Part shown: one piece after another, positions 37,401 through 48,360 of the stretch
Layout of the letters: the number at the start of each line of letters is the position of its first letter
Position numbering within the stretch: position 1 is the first letter of the stretch
The notes under the pieces: model-generated
Database searches by the model: none
What the model saw: the letters and a program-made list of their open reading frames with translations, nothing else
Told to the model about the DNA's origin: nothing
Assembly (NCBI RefSeq): GCF_000004075.3
Contig: NC_026660.2
Location: forward strand, 23,501,498 to 23,565,497
Length of the DNA stretch: 64,000 nucleotides
DNA from: Cucumis sativus
Taxonomy: Eukaryota > Streptophyta > Magnoliopsida > Cucurbitales > Cucurbitaceae
Reading direction: 5' to 3'
Program-made: the position numbers and the translations under genes

Positions 37401-39838
37401 AATTCAAGCTAGTGTGGTGCATACTAGACGATCACCGTGTACAATATTTTGTGCACATGTTATCTCATTTTCATATTATAAAATCATCGATTGAAGTCAA
37501 GTGTGTGAATTGTCTTTGTGCAATAATTTGTGTATCAACATCATATGAGATGAATAAAAATTAGCTAGAGTAACCAACCTAACCTATGTAACACTTAGAG
37601 AATTGGGAATCTAGATTTTGTATACCTAAGGAACTTGGCATGCCTTCTCATTCCTGCCTATCTAGTCATGTCACTAATGCCTAATTTTGAAGTTTTTATA
37701 CACATGTACCAACCAAAACAAGAAATTGTACATTATTGATATTATTGGTAACTCCTCCTCCTACTAGCTACTATTATTATTATTATTTGAAATGTCTCAA
37801 AAAACCATTCCTCTCATTTCAAACACGTCCATTCATTTATGTACTTTTTGGTTGTCATATCGTACGAACTAAACAAATTATTTCCTAAAGGAAGTTTGCA
37901 TGATATTTTAAACATAAGTTGCATTATTAATTTATTATGATAAAATATTATCATATAGCTGTTTGATTAAAAATTGATTGTAACATAGGGTTACTCTATT
38001 TGAATCAATGCTGCAAATTAGTAAAGACGTTAGAAAAAATAATATATACAAATCAAAATGAGTACTCACAGACGTTGTGCTAAATACAAATCAATTTTAT
38101 AGTCAATAGTATGCAAATTATTACAAGTTAATTAAGTTAACCTCTTTTTAACCAAAAATATAGTAACTTGAAATTTATTAAGATTAATAATTATCTTATA
38201 TTTATAAAAGACATTGAAAAGTATTAATGAATGTTATTTAATAATATTGATATTGAATCGTTTGATTTATAAACATAGGAATGGTATCTTTCAACGATAA
38301 GATACTATCTATCTTATACATACATAACTACAACAATAGTTTGCAAGTGACTTCTAATAAATGACTAAGTTTGAAGACTTCTTTTTACAATACACTAGAT
38401 ATGTTTTTGACATTGAGTAGTTTTTTTCTGTTTAATATAAAAGAACTCAATTAATTTCTAATTGCAAACTTGGGCAATCAAGTTTAATGGTTTGCAATTC
38501 CAATGTAAATGAACTTCCAAGGAATTAAGTATATTTATCCAAAAAGTAGTGTTATAGAATAATATTATAATGCGTTTTAATTTTGTATTATATATATATA
38601 AGAAAAAAAAGGGGTTAAATTGAATAGTAAAGATTACTTAAGGGTATGGGGAGGGGAGAGGGTGTGTGTTTGTGTTAAGTGTTATATCAAAGAGTACAAA
38701 GAGATTCTCTTAATTGCACGATTCAAACCAAACCGCACCTTTTTCTTCTCATGTCTTATCCTTTTTGCCTGATAAAGTCATTCCTCCTTCAACCATTTCT
38801 AACCATTTCTACTTTTTTTTTCATTATTAAACCAAACACCTTTTTCTTCTCTTCCTTTCATGTATATGTATATTCAAACCTTTCTTCCTTAGAGGATGAA
38901 AAATACACATGTCTAAATGATCTTGCCTACATAAAGAGATAAGAAAGTATCTAGATGCATCCGGTGTGAGTTAAACGTGTGAGGAAATATCTACCAGTTA
39001 AATTAAACCTTTTCATCTCTTTAGAAACTTAGAGATGTTTGAATGTGTTAAAAAAAGAGAAAGAAAGTTCATTTTCATTTAAATTCTTTTGATAAGAAGT
39101 GTTTAAGTTCAACGTGGTGTCGATAGTTTTTTAACAACATTAAGCTATTAATGTGAAAAAGATTAGTAATTGAATTTATGGGAGTCCTAAGTTTGAATGC
39201 ATTTAAGCTCGGTCGAGACGGTAGTTAATTAATTATATGAAACTAACTCCATGTGAATATTTGACTAATTAAAAAAAATCTTCTTTATGAATATTTTGTT
39301 TATATTCATTATTGGACTTCTTATAAACATTTCTCTTCCTACTAATTAATTTTATAACGTTGGTTAATTATTATGGAAAATTCCAAACTTCACACATAAC
39401 CTTTTTTAACAAAATTAAATAAATTGCAAATCTAACCTAAATGAGATAACATATTATATTATTATCGTAATGTATAAACAACTAAACTCTATATAGTAAT
39501 GTATATAATTGGTTAATATAAAGAGTATAATCTCATTGTCTTGAATTAATATATAATAGTTAGAATTACGTAAATTAATGATAACTATATCAAATAAATT
39601 GTATTAAATGCATCCATAGAACATAGGAAAAAAAAACAGCGGATAACAAATATTTATCCTTTCAAAACATCCATAAAATTAGAATGCATGATACATATAT
39701 AAACATAGATAAAGATTGTGAATTTTGATATATATATATATTTAAAATTTAAAATGGAGAAGAAGATAAAATATAAATGGATGTGGCATTAAAATTAAAA
39801 GATGACGAAGATGACGAAGATGATGATGATTTTGATAT
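34431..39838. other. Gene-poor spacer between PAP18 and the TFL1-like gene
   Basis: AT-rich, with no open frame resembling a protein. It includes the palindromic element at 35040-35228, a compositionally different patch at about 37000-37530 and small TA microsatellites. It may hold distal regulatory sequence for the TFL1-like gene's 3' side. Confidence 0.45.
35040..35228. mobile_element. MITE-like palindromic element
   Basis: The outer arms are near reverse complements: 35045-35090 (GCAAATATAGCAAAA at its inner end) and 35174-35228 (TTTTGCTATATTTGC at its outer start). The centre carries a perfect 13-bp hairpin, TCTATCAATGATA at 35140-35152 and its complement at 35159-35171, around a six-base loop. 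No coding capacity. Similar arms occur in decayed form near 49735-49830 and perhaps 44100-44230. I believe this sequence type is common in cucurbit genomes, but that is memory only. Confidence 0.6.
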
Positions 39839-40887
39839 TTATCGCCTCCTTGCAGCAGTTTCTCTTTGAGCATTGAAATAGACAGCAGCAACAGGAAGAC
39901 CCAAATCATTCTCACAAGAAAATCTTCGAGTGTTGAAACGATCCCTTGATGAAGGAGGATTCACTACTGACCGACGCTGTTTTTGTTTGAACAGAATAAA
40001 CACAAACCTGTGAATTCCTATTGTTGGCTTTGGAATTTCATAGCTCATTTCTTCTTTTCCTGTCTCATATATATATTCCACATCCCAAACATTTTCAATT
40101 AAAATTAATTCAAAACACAAATACATTTATTTATTTATTTTAAAAAATAGTAATCCTTACCAAAAGTAGCATCAGTAGTTCCTGGAATGTCAGTCACCAA
40201 CCTGAAAAATAAAAAGATCCAAATAAAGGTAAAAAGTTAGGTCATTACCATTTCCAATTTGTTGATAAAATTGAAATTGGATTCAAACATAAATTTATTG
40301 TTTTGGTAATGGGTTTTCAATTTTGCATCTTTAAAATAGAAAAAAAGATATATATATATATATATATATTTAAAAAAATACCATTGAGAAAATCATACAA
40401 AATAGGCTCTAAATAGAAAGAAATTACTATTTTGGAAATGGGTTTTCTCAAAGTTCAAATTTTTTTTTCAACAATAGAGAGCTCAAAATTTAAAAATGAA
40501 TGGAAGTTTTTTATATATATACCAGTGAAGGTGTTCCCTCAAGTAAGGATCACTAGGGCCAGGAACATCAGGGTCAACCATAACCTAACCAAAAAAAAAA
40601 AAACAAAAAGCTATCAATCTTTTATTTAAGAAAAAAAAAGGTAAAAAAAGATAATGATTTACCAGAGTGAACAATGGTCTCATATCTTCTCCTTGAATAT
40701 GAACCCTAGGTTTGAAGGAAAGAGAAGAAGGGAAGAATTCATGGCCATTGAGGACTTGTTTGTTATTGGTGAAAGTGACAGACATTTTAATGGTTGGACT
40801 GAAGGGATCAACAACATCTCCAATTACTCTTCCAAGAACAAGAGGATTCTGCAGCTCACCTGATCTTACTTTTGATCTAATTGCCAT
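39839..40887 (-). CDS. TFL1: TFL1/CENTRORADIALIS-type PEBP (flowering repressor)
   Basis: Four exons on the minus strand: 40663-40887, 40523-40584, 40161-40201, 39839-40059; exons 2 and 3 have the 62- and 41-base lengths typical of the plant FT/TFL1 family. Product 182 aa. TFL1-type proteins bind FD-14-3-3 complexes in the shoot tip and repress floral-identity genes, keeping shoots indeterminate. Family motifs: [20 protein letters not shown] (79-88), GIHR (124-127) and the C-terminal [15 protein letters not shown]. The residues that separate repressors from florigen read as TFL1: His93 in REHLHW (FT has Tyr) and Asp149 in SSRDRFN in the external loop (FT has Gln). The N-terminus is about five residues longer than Arabidopsis TFL1. 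Whether TFL1 or CEN/ATC is nearer is not settled by eye. Confidence 0.95.
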
Positions 40888-40971
40888 AATTTCAATCCTT
40901 TTTTCTTTCTTTTTCTTTCAGATTTGAAATAAAGCACACTCTCACACACTGTCTTTCTTACAGGACCCTTT

Positions 40972-40979
40972 TATTTATA
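40972..40979 (-). promoter_or_regulatory. TATA box of the TFL1-like gene
   Basis: TATAAATA on the minus strand, 85 bases upstream of the ATG, in the context GTTATAAATAAAAGGG. It is a near-consensus plant TATA box. Confidence 0.65.
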
Positions 40980-42149
40980 ACTTCCTCGAGCCTTAACTAA
41001 ACTACAAATATAAAGTTATAAAGTTACTTTTTTGGTACAACTTTTTCAGTCTCAATTATATAATATTACACAATATTATGAATATATTTTGTTAAGGAGA
41101 TACTAGAAGACAGAGAGGGGTCAGTAAGCTGGGAGATTGAATCAGGATAAAAAGATGGAGTCCAGTTATATATTACTCTGATCAACGTAATTAGCTTCCT
41201 TTAGTAGAGGAATTAGTAGTTACATATTTAAGTATATGCTGAATTCCCTTTTTAGGGTCATTGTTTGACATGTGATTTACCTAATTAACAATAATTATCT
41301 AATATAATTTGAGAGTTTTATACTAAATTTTATGTTTAGTTTTCAAAATTTTAAAAATTGAATTTGAGTTAAATACACGATCTAATTTAATTTTGTGTTT
41401 AATTAAAGGTTGTCGTACTTTAATTCGTCGTATTTGGATTAGTCATGGACATAGAGATTTGAATTCAATACTTTTTGTCGTTGTGAACATACAAATATTA
41501 GTTAAGTTAAGCTTACATGTTAGCTTTAATGGAATAATTTGTATAGCTTTATGATTTTTTTTAAATGACAAATATAAGTATCATAAAAGTAAAAAATTTA
41601 AAGACCAATTACACTTTTTAAAGTTCAAAAGCGTTATGATATTAACATGAAAATTGCAATGACCTAGATTAATCCTTTTTTTAAAAATTCAATATACTCA
41701 AAAGATTTAGAAACTTTCTTCTTAACCTCTCTTTTTTTTTTATCCGGTAGAGATAAAAAATTTCAAATCACACCCTTTTTGATTGCATATACTTTTCAAC
41801 CACATTCCCTCATTAACAATAACGGATCCATAAATTTTATATAGTGGAAAGAAAAAGATATAGAAATCATGTTTAATTATACTTAATTGATTAATTTTGA
41901 TTTTTAATCTTACTATTCAAATCGACCCATTATCTTTAAAATTTAAATTACTAAATATACCACGTGTAATTTAAAATAATAATAAGTAACTTATCTACTC
42001 ACCTATTTTAATCTAATGGAATTCATTGAGAAAACATGCAACAACACCTAATCCACCCAAAAAAATCAAAATCAAAACCTTGTCTTTAGATCAACATCAC
42101 AACATAAAATGTAAGAATAACTATATATATAGATTAGAAAAATGTGTAA
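40980..42149. other. TFL1-like upstream region and germin-like gene 3' flank
   Basis: Upstream control region of the minus-strand TFL1-like gene; AT-rich, no open frame of note. The right end includes the 3' UTR of the germin-like gene. Confidence 0.5.
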
Positions 42150-42773
42150 TTAAGAATCAAACATTCTCTTCATCCTCCTAATTTCCTTAGAACTCAAACC
42201 AAAAGCCTTCTCCAAAAGCTCTTCTTTAATCCCAGACCCAAAAATGGCCGCAGCCATTTTCTGAGTCCCCGGATTCTGACTATTGAAACACCCAAAAACC
42301 GTCGCTCTTCTCTTCCCAACGTTCATCTGAAAATGAACCACCCCTCTCGGTATCACCATCACTTCCCCTTCTTCAATTACCTTCGCGTAAACCCTGTTCC
42401 CCGAGTCTACAAACCCCGCATAAACCTTCCCCTCAACCACGTACACCATTTCCGCCGCTCGTGGGTGCACGTGCGGCGGATTTATTGCCCCCTCTTTTAG
42501 ATCGACGCGTACCAACGACATTCCCAGCGTGTTCAATCCTGGGAAATTGATTGAGTTTGCCGCTACGGTTGCGAATCCAGTTCCCGAGAAGGGTCCGGCG
42601 GATTTTGCTCCGGAGAAGACGAAGTCGTCTGCTGTGACGGCGGTTGAGTTCTTGCATAATTGATCTGGAAAAGATTTGGGATTTGGGATGCAGAAATCTT
42701 GTAGTGGGTCGGGATCGGAGGCTATGGCGATTGTGAGAATTAATAAAATGGATATGGGGATTTTGAGGAACAT
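42150..42773 (-). CDS. Germin-like protein (secreted bicupin-fold Mn protein)
   Basis: Single exon, 207 aa. Signal peptide at residues 1-19 (MFLKIPISILLILTIAIAS); the germin N-terminal loop with two cysteines (Cys28 and Cys40) expected to form the conserved disulphide; then the cupin: NPPHVHPRAAE gives His101, His103 and Glu108, and GVVHFQMN gives His147, the complete Mn-binding set. Germin-like proteins are apoplastic, usually hexameric, and show superoxide dismutase or other activities rather than always oxalate oxidase; the actual activity is not readable. The ATG at 42773 was chosen over one nine codons upstream because the signal peptide begins there. A TATA box at 42851-42856 supports this. 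Confidence 0.95.
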   Translation of the reverse strand: MFLKIPISILLILTIAIASDPDPLQDFCIPNPKSFPDQLCKNSTAVTADDFVFSGAKSAGPFSGTGFATVAANSINFPGLNTLGMSLVRVDLKEGAINPPHVHPRAAEMVYVVEGKVYAGFVDSGNRVYAKVIEEGEVMVIPRGVVHFQMNVGKRRATVFGCFNSQNPGTQKMAAAIFGSGIKEELLEKAFGLSSKEIRRMKRMFDS

Positions 42774-42850
42774 TTTGATTTGAATTTTGTGAGTGATCAA
42801 ATTTGTTTGTGAAGCTTGATGAGTCCAATAATCTTGGGATAGTTGATGGG

Positions 42851-42856
42851 TTTATA
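42851..42856 (-). promoter_or_regulatory. TATA box of the germin-like gene
   Basis: ATATAAAC context on the minus strand, 78 bases upstream of the chosen ATG at 42773. Confidence 0.55.
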
Positions 42857-45800
42857 TGGAAGGATCAAGGAGGGAAGAGAGCTTTCCCTTCGTATTTTTT
42901 TATTATATCATTAAATAATTAAATTCAATAACTAAACATAATATGATTAATTTATTTAATAAACTTTACTTTTTTTTCTTTTTTCCTTGCTAGTTTCATA
43001 TTTTTTTATATATAAAATTTTCTCTATTGTTTATTATTTATTTGTTTCATCTTATATATGCATTTTATCAATATAACATAACCCTTTCATATTTAGTTCA
43101 TCCACATTTTCTTAAATGACTTTGGATATATATTCATATGGTATCTTCTCTTTTAACATTATTATTTAACAATCTCAATAAAAGTCAACTTCATTAAATG
43201 ATTTAATAGAATGAGTGTTGAATATATATATACATCTTTAATTATTATTACTCTTTGCATTATGATGATATTTTTATCACCCATGGCCATCATCAATTCA
43301 TTACTTTCTTGTTCTCCACCACCCCCTTTATCATTTCCCCTCCCCTTTTCCTCCCATATTCTAACTAAAGAAGTTAAAATAAATAAGTAAGCAAATCGTT
43401 ACACACTTAGATTTCAAGTAAAAGATGATAAACATATAATTGAAAAACAAATTAAAACTTTGAGAAAACCACATATCAAATGTTTTCATGCATAAGATGT
43501 GATATATTTATGATTATTTCATATAGTAAAGTTTTAATGTAAGGCATAATATACTTGTGAAAATGGGGAATAATGCCATGATTGTATATCATGGAATGAT
43601 GGTGTGCATGCTTGTTTGCTCACAACATTAGCTGCCAACCACTATATATATTTATTTTTACTTGAGGCTTAAGGAAGAAGGATGGTGCATGAATGATTAA
43701 TTATGTAGCCCATTTGTAATGTGGGGGTTATTATTACTTGCGTTCTTTTGATTTCATTTCCCTTTATAATTACATTTATATATTACACAGTGGTCAAAAT
43801 TATTTGGACATGTTACATATACACACACATGATGAACAAAGATTAAAAAGTAACATTTTATTTAATAAAGTTGAAATCATACTAATTATATTATTCTAAT
43901 AAATAAAAGCAATTAAATAAATAAAACAAGACCATACTAACTATAACTAAACTAATAAAGTCGGTCAAAATGAGTATTAACTCAACAGGTCAACTAGTAT
44001 AAACAAATTTTGACATGAAAATATGGTCATTCCATTTGCTTTTTGGGTCATCCATTTATCTCAAGATATAACTTTAAACAACAAAACTTCTGAAATTATG
44101 AAAGACCACAAACAACTGTATGTGTCTATCATAACACAAATAATAGTCTATATTGGTTCAATACAGTCTATCGTTTTGCTATATTTTATAAATATTGATC
44201 TACTTTATATTATATTTGAAAATATGCCTTTCCCTAGTCATTAATTTTTTTTTTATACTTTTATTAAAGAAAAGCAAGTGGGAAAATATAATTAGAAATC
44301 TTATTTCAAATATATATTTATTTTTAATCTAAGATGAACTGCCAGCATTTGTTAACTTTTTCTTCACTCCCACCTCCTTTTTCTTGTCGTTGAAAATTGT
44401 CTATAAGCTCATAATTAATAGAATTGCACCAACCACTTTATTTCGTAGTAATACAATAGAGATTTTTTTTTTTGTAAATGTATTGTAATAAATGTTGAGG
44501 TGTGGAGAACATATAGGTGTCAGTTGAGCTAAACTCATTTTTTTTCCCTCCTTCTGAGTTCTAACATGATGGAAAAAATCTCTAATTCAATAAATAGTAC
44601 GTTACATGTCAAATGAGATAGACTCACATTCATATAAAATGACAAAATTCAGAGTACAACACACCTAAAAGATAACTAGTTTATTCTAACCAATTAATTT
44701 CAAAGTCATAATTTTGGCTTAAAAAAGAGAAGTCTTTTCACTCATATATATTATATAATAATAAAAAATATATATATATCAATTTAGACCGTAAACAAAT
44801 AATTATATCAATCTAAATCATCCATTTCATTTAATTCAAATACACTTATAAAAGTTGAAAATTTAAAAGAATATATTTACGTAAGTTCGAAGTTTAATTT
44901 GATACAACCTAAAACTTACTTATTAAATTGATACAATTATTGAATAGAACCCAACCCTACATAGATCCGGATGTTTTTGCCCTACAATAAAATAAGCAAA
45001 AACATACAAGGGAGAATGTCAATTGAGCTTTGCACAACGATGGATTAACTTTCTTACTACTTACAAACATTTTTTTTCACACCTAGAAGATACTTCTGCA
45101 AACACACAGGAAATAATCCGAACGCACCCTAAATCTCCACCTCAAACATGATGTAATATCATTGAAAAATATCAACCCAAAAGCAACCTAAAATGAAAGA
45201 GACGGCCACCTCAAAATTCTAACTCTATTCTCTATGGCAGATTGATGCACGTTGGAAGGAAATCAAAATATAGTTGGCAATCGGCATACACCAAACCATG
45301 CAAATTAATTATTAACTATTAAGTAACAAAGTCGTGGAAAGCAAACCTGATTTAAGAACCAAACAACAAATAGCAACCTCACTACTACAATTTCATTTAT
45401 AAATCGATGACATGAAAGAAAATTTGGGAGCTTTCTGCATCTCCTGATTCTCATAGAGAATACTAAAAACAGATATGTCAAAACACCCAACTCTTACAAA
45501 TTCGCTTGCTCCCGTTTCCTTCCTCACACGTTAATGATAATCATGTGTAATCGGGGTATATTACAAAACAATACAAATGGCTTAAATGAGCTAAACACCA
45601 AGAAACAGAATGAGAGGATATTGGGGATTTGGGATGCATCTTTTCTAACATTACCGAACTGCAAAACAACTAACAGCTGTGGCTAGTAATCAATTTTGAA
45701 AACTTCCCTTGTGGCCCTTAGATACAATCAGTCAAAAGAAGATATGTGTAAATTCAAACAAAAGCTGGCCATGGAGCTATCTTACTGGCAAATAATACAA

Positions 45801-46564
45801 GCTGGCTTTACTAGATGTGGCCTATGGTAACTAAGAGGTTTTGATTTAATACTACCCAAGTTATACATACAATGCAAGAGCTATGAGTATCTGTAAAACT
45901 CAATCAATAGCCATACATTCATAAACTATACGAAATCTATAATCTGTAGAAACAAATATTTTGATGGCATTGTCATTTAACCAAAAAAATAAAAAAAAAA
46001 AACAAAACAAAACCATGCAAAGCTTCCATGCCAATGCTCCTAACATATCAGTGGATAGATTTATCAAAGTGTTAACCTTGCAGCTTGGAAGATTAAGAGT
46101 CCCTTGACAGTGCTCCTGCCTCAGTTTTGATAGAAAATATCATCACAGATGATGCTCGTGCTCAAATAAAACAGCCGAAAAAGGGTTATAAAAACAAGTA
46201 ATTAAAACATATTTCCTGATTTGGAAATTTGTATAAATGAAAAGCACGTGGAATGCTATTTGCTTAAAGTGTATATAGAAAAGAAAAGAGAGTTCAGGGG
46301 GCTTGGAAAAATATACAAGCAGAGAAGATAGATACAGAATCCTAGCAAGTCTCTAGAAATGAACCTGTGGAAAAAGAAAAGAGAAGTTCGTCATTTGTCA
46401 ACAAGGACTGCAATTGACAATTGCTCAAAGTAATGAATGCTTGTAAAGAAAGGCAAATGTTTTCAGAATTATGACTGTGGAACAAGTAGGATCGTCAGAA
46501 TCCTTATGGGGCGGATATAATCTCATACAATTCTCAAATAGACTTGAAGACCTCCACAAACTTT
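42857..46564. other. Spacer between germin-like and F-box genes
   Basis: 42.86-45.0 kb is AT-rich; a decayed relative of the palindromic element may lie at about 44100-44230. From about 45 kb to 46564 the sequence is less AT-rich and should include the long 3' UTR of the minus-strand F-box gene, perhaps with a 3'-UTR intron (an acceptor-like TTTTTCCACAG is readable near 46366-46376 on the minus strand). No second gene was recognised. Confidence 0.45.
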
Positions 46565-47812
46565 CTATTCATATTCAAACTGAACCTCCACATGCATATA
46601 CTTTCTCATCAACTGGACAACGGAAAAGGTAAAGTTCGCTAACGTTTGGCATTCGTCATGGGTTTTGACCTCGGAAACAACCCCACATATGATCAACTTT
46701 TTCAAATTGGGGCACCTTCCTAGAAGTTTTCCCATCCATTCAGAGAAAAATTCACTAACTACACTCCATCCAAGTTCAAGCACTACCACATTCAACAAAT
46801 GAGATGACCCCTGCAAGCTATGCTGAAGAATTCCATCTTTCAAATCATAACATAGTGATAGATGGCTTAACCTAGGAAAACACATACAAATAGTCTCTAA
46901 ATCCACTACCTCATCATCGTCATCAAATACAACACCCCAAAGCCGAAGCTTCCTTAACTTCGATGATTTTGAGATCATGTGGTAGAATTTTGGCCACATA
47001 ATTGTAAAGTTGCAGACATCTACAACCTCAAGATTTTCCATATTCTCGCCAATATCAAGATGGATAACACTTACATCATCAATTCTTAGAACTCTCAAAG
47101 CTCCCTTGCTAACCACTTCAAATAGCTCAAGAGTGCAATCTTTTAAATGCATTACTTCAAGGGTATCAGCCTCCAGTATAAACTTGTCCAAACTGATTGC
47201 TTCGACATATATGTCTTTCAATGAAGAACTGCTAACTTCCATATCAGACATTGCAATATCGGGACTGATCAGAGCCAATTTCTCAAGTTTAGGACAAGTA
47301 GTCAGAAGAAGGGTCAAATCCAATGTAGAGACACTGACATGACTCAGTGAAAGTGACTTTAAGCAAGGGAACTTCTGATAACTGGGTTCTACACCTGTTA
47401 TAGAATTATGAGCCAATGCTAGCACTTCAAGCTTCTGTCGACCACACTTCTCAATAATATTGAAGATTGGGGTTGTCTTCACTTTATAGTGCAGTTGGCG
47501 CAAAGTGTCCCTCGTATACATGAGCCAAGCCATCACGGGTGCCGCAGAGAATTCATCAACTTCTTCCATTGAAATTGCCAAATGTTGCAGCGCAGTCGTC
47601 TGAAATATTGTTTGAGTTATAAGAATTTCTAATCTGCTGGTTGAGAGTTCATGATAGACAGGCCAATCCAGAGAATCGAACGAGAGGGTGTGGAGGTGAT
47701 TGCGCCAAGCCTCTCTCCATTTCTTGCAAGTTACCGAAGCGATCACTGCATCTCGGGCACCTCTGAGCTGGGAAAGTATGTTACCGATCACTTCAACAGG
47801 AAGATGCTCCAT
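46565..47812 (-). CDS. F-box/LRR-repeat protein (At1g67190 type)
   Basis: One uninterrupted coding exon, 415 aa counted from MEHLPVEVIGNIL. The F-box occupies about residues 1-40 (LPVEVIGNILSQLRGARD... VTCKKWREAW) and should bind Skp1/ASK in an SCF ubiquitin ligase; the rest is a run of irregular leucine-rich repeats (e.g. LEVLALAHNSITGVEPSYQ, LEKLALISPDIAMSD, LRKLRLWGVVFDDDDE, LKKLIICGVV) ending in VQLMRKYMHVEVQFEYE. By memory it is close, almost throughout, to Arabidopsis At1g67190, a conserved single-copy-like F-box protein of unknown substrate. Another in-frame ATG six codons upstream (47830) is less likely because the family starts at MEHLP. It is preceded by a 5'-UTR intron and a short uORF. 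Confidence 0.95.
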   Translation of the reverse strand: MEHLPVEVIGNILSQLRGARDAVIASVTCKKWREAWRNHLHTLSFDSLDWPVYHELSTSRLEILITQTIFQTTALQHLAISMEEVDEFSAAPVMAWLMYTRDTLRQLHYKVKTTPIFNIIEKCGRQKLEVLALAHNSITGVEPSYQKFPCLKSLSLSHVSVSTLDLTLLLTTCPKLEKLALISPDIAMSDMEVSSSSLKDIYVEAISLDKFILEADTLEVMHLKDCTLELFEVVSKGALRVLRIDDVSVIHLDIGENMENLEVVDVCNFTIMWPKFYHMISKSSKLRKLRLWGVVFDDDDEVVDLETICMCFPRLSHLSLCYDLKDGILQHSLQGSSHLLNVVVLELGWSVVSEFFSEWMGKLLGRCPNLKKLIICGVVSEVKTHDECQTLANFTFSVVQLMRKYMHVEVQFEYE

Positions 47813-47952
47813 CCCCAAAATAGGAAGCACAAGATGAAGCAGCTACTTCCAGAAATTTACACAGAACATCAAATTCCAGCACCCAAAACCATGAATACAC
47901 ACACACCGAATAACAGGATTTAAAGCCGCCTAGTGTCCATCATCTGTACTAT

Positions 47953-48304
47953 CTGCAGCAGTTATTAAGAAGCAAAAAACAAATAAAAAAAAAAAGGGCT
48001 TTCAATCAAAACGCAAAAGTAATTCAATACAAATTCCCAACAGAAAACCTGGATCTGAAACAGAAAAAAAAAAAAAAAAAATCTCACATCTAAAGTAGTA
48101 ATGAAATCTAGAATCTGGGGTTTTACTGAAACGACATTGCACACTCGAAATCCCCAGAACATCCAAATTTGTATTGGAAATGGATCGTCAACAAACAGAA
48201 CAGACTAATTAATCAACTGTTTGAACCAATCAAATTCTCTATAGAAGTAATCGAAACGTTAATCTATCAATCTGAAAAGGTAATAATCAGAATAGATGAC
48301 TTGG
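47953..48304 (-). other. Probable 5'-UTR intron of the F-box gene (approximate limits)
   Basis: Minus-strand donor ATCGA|GTAAGC with the exon ending at 48305-48310, and acceptor CTGCTGCAG|AT with the next exon starting at 47952. The interval contains A/T-rich filler including a poly-T run (minus strand) and no coding sense. GC-richer leader sequence lies on both sides, as expected for UTR exons. Confidence 0.5.
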
Positions 48305-48309
48305 CTTAC

Positions 48310-48360
48310 TCGATACTGAGAGGAAAATGATCCCGATCGAACTTGAACACCGGCGGCCAT
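48310..48360 (-). other. Upstream ORF (first part) in the F-box gene leader
   Basis: An ATG at 48360 opens MAAGVQVRSGSFSSQYR up to the splice donor. If joined to the exon starting at 47952 it continues for about ten more codons and stops well before the main start at 47812, giving a uORF of about 27 codons. The Kozak context is moderate. It could reduce main-frame translation, or it could be chance. Confidence 0.4.

Noticed and set aside
42433-42828. 131-codon frame overlapping the germin-like gene
   Set aside because: Same strand, shifted frame, no domain; the other frame encodes a complete germin-like protein.
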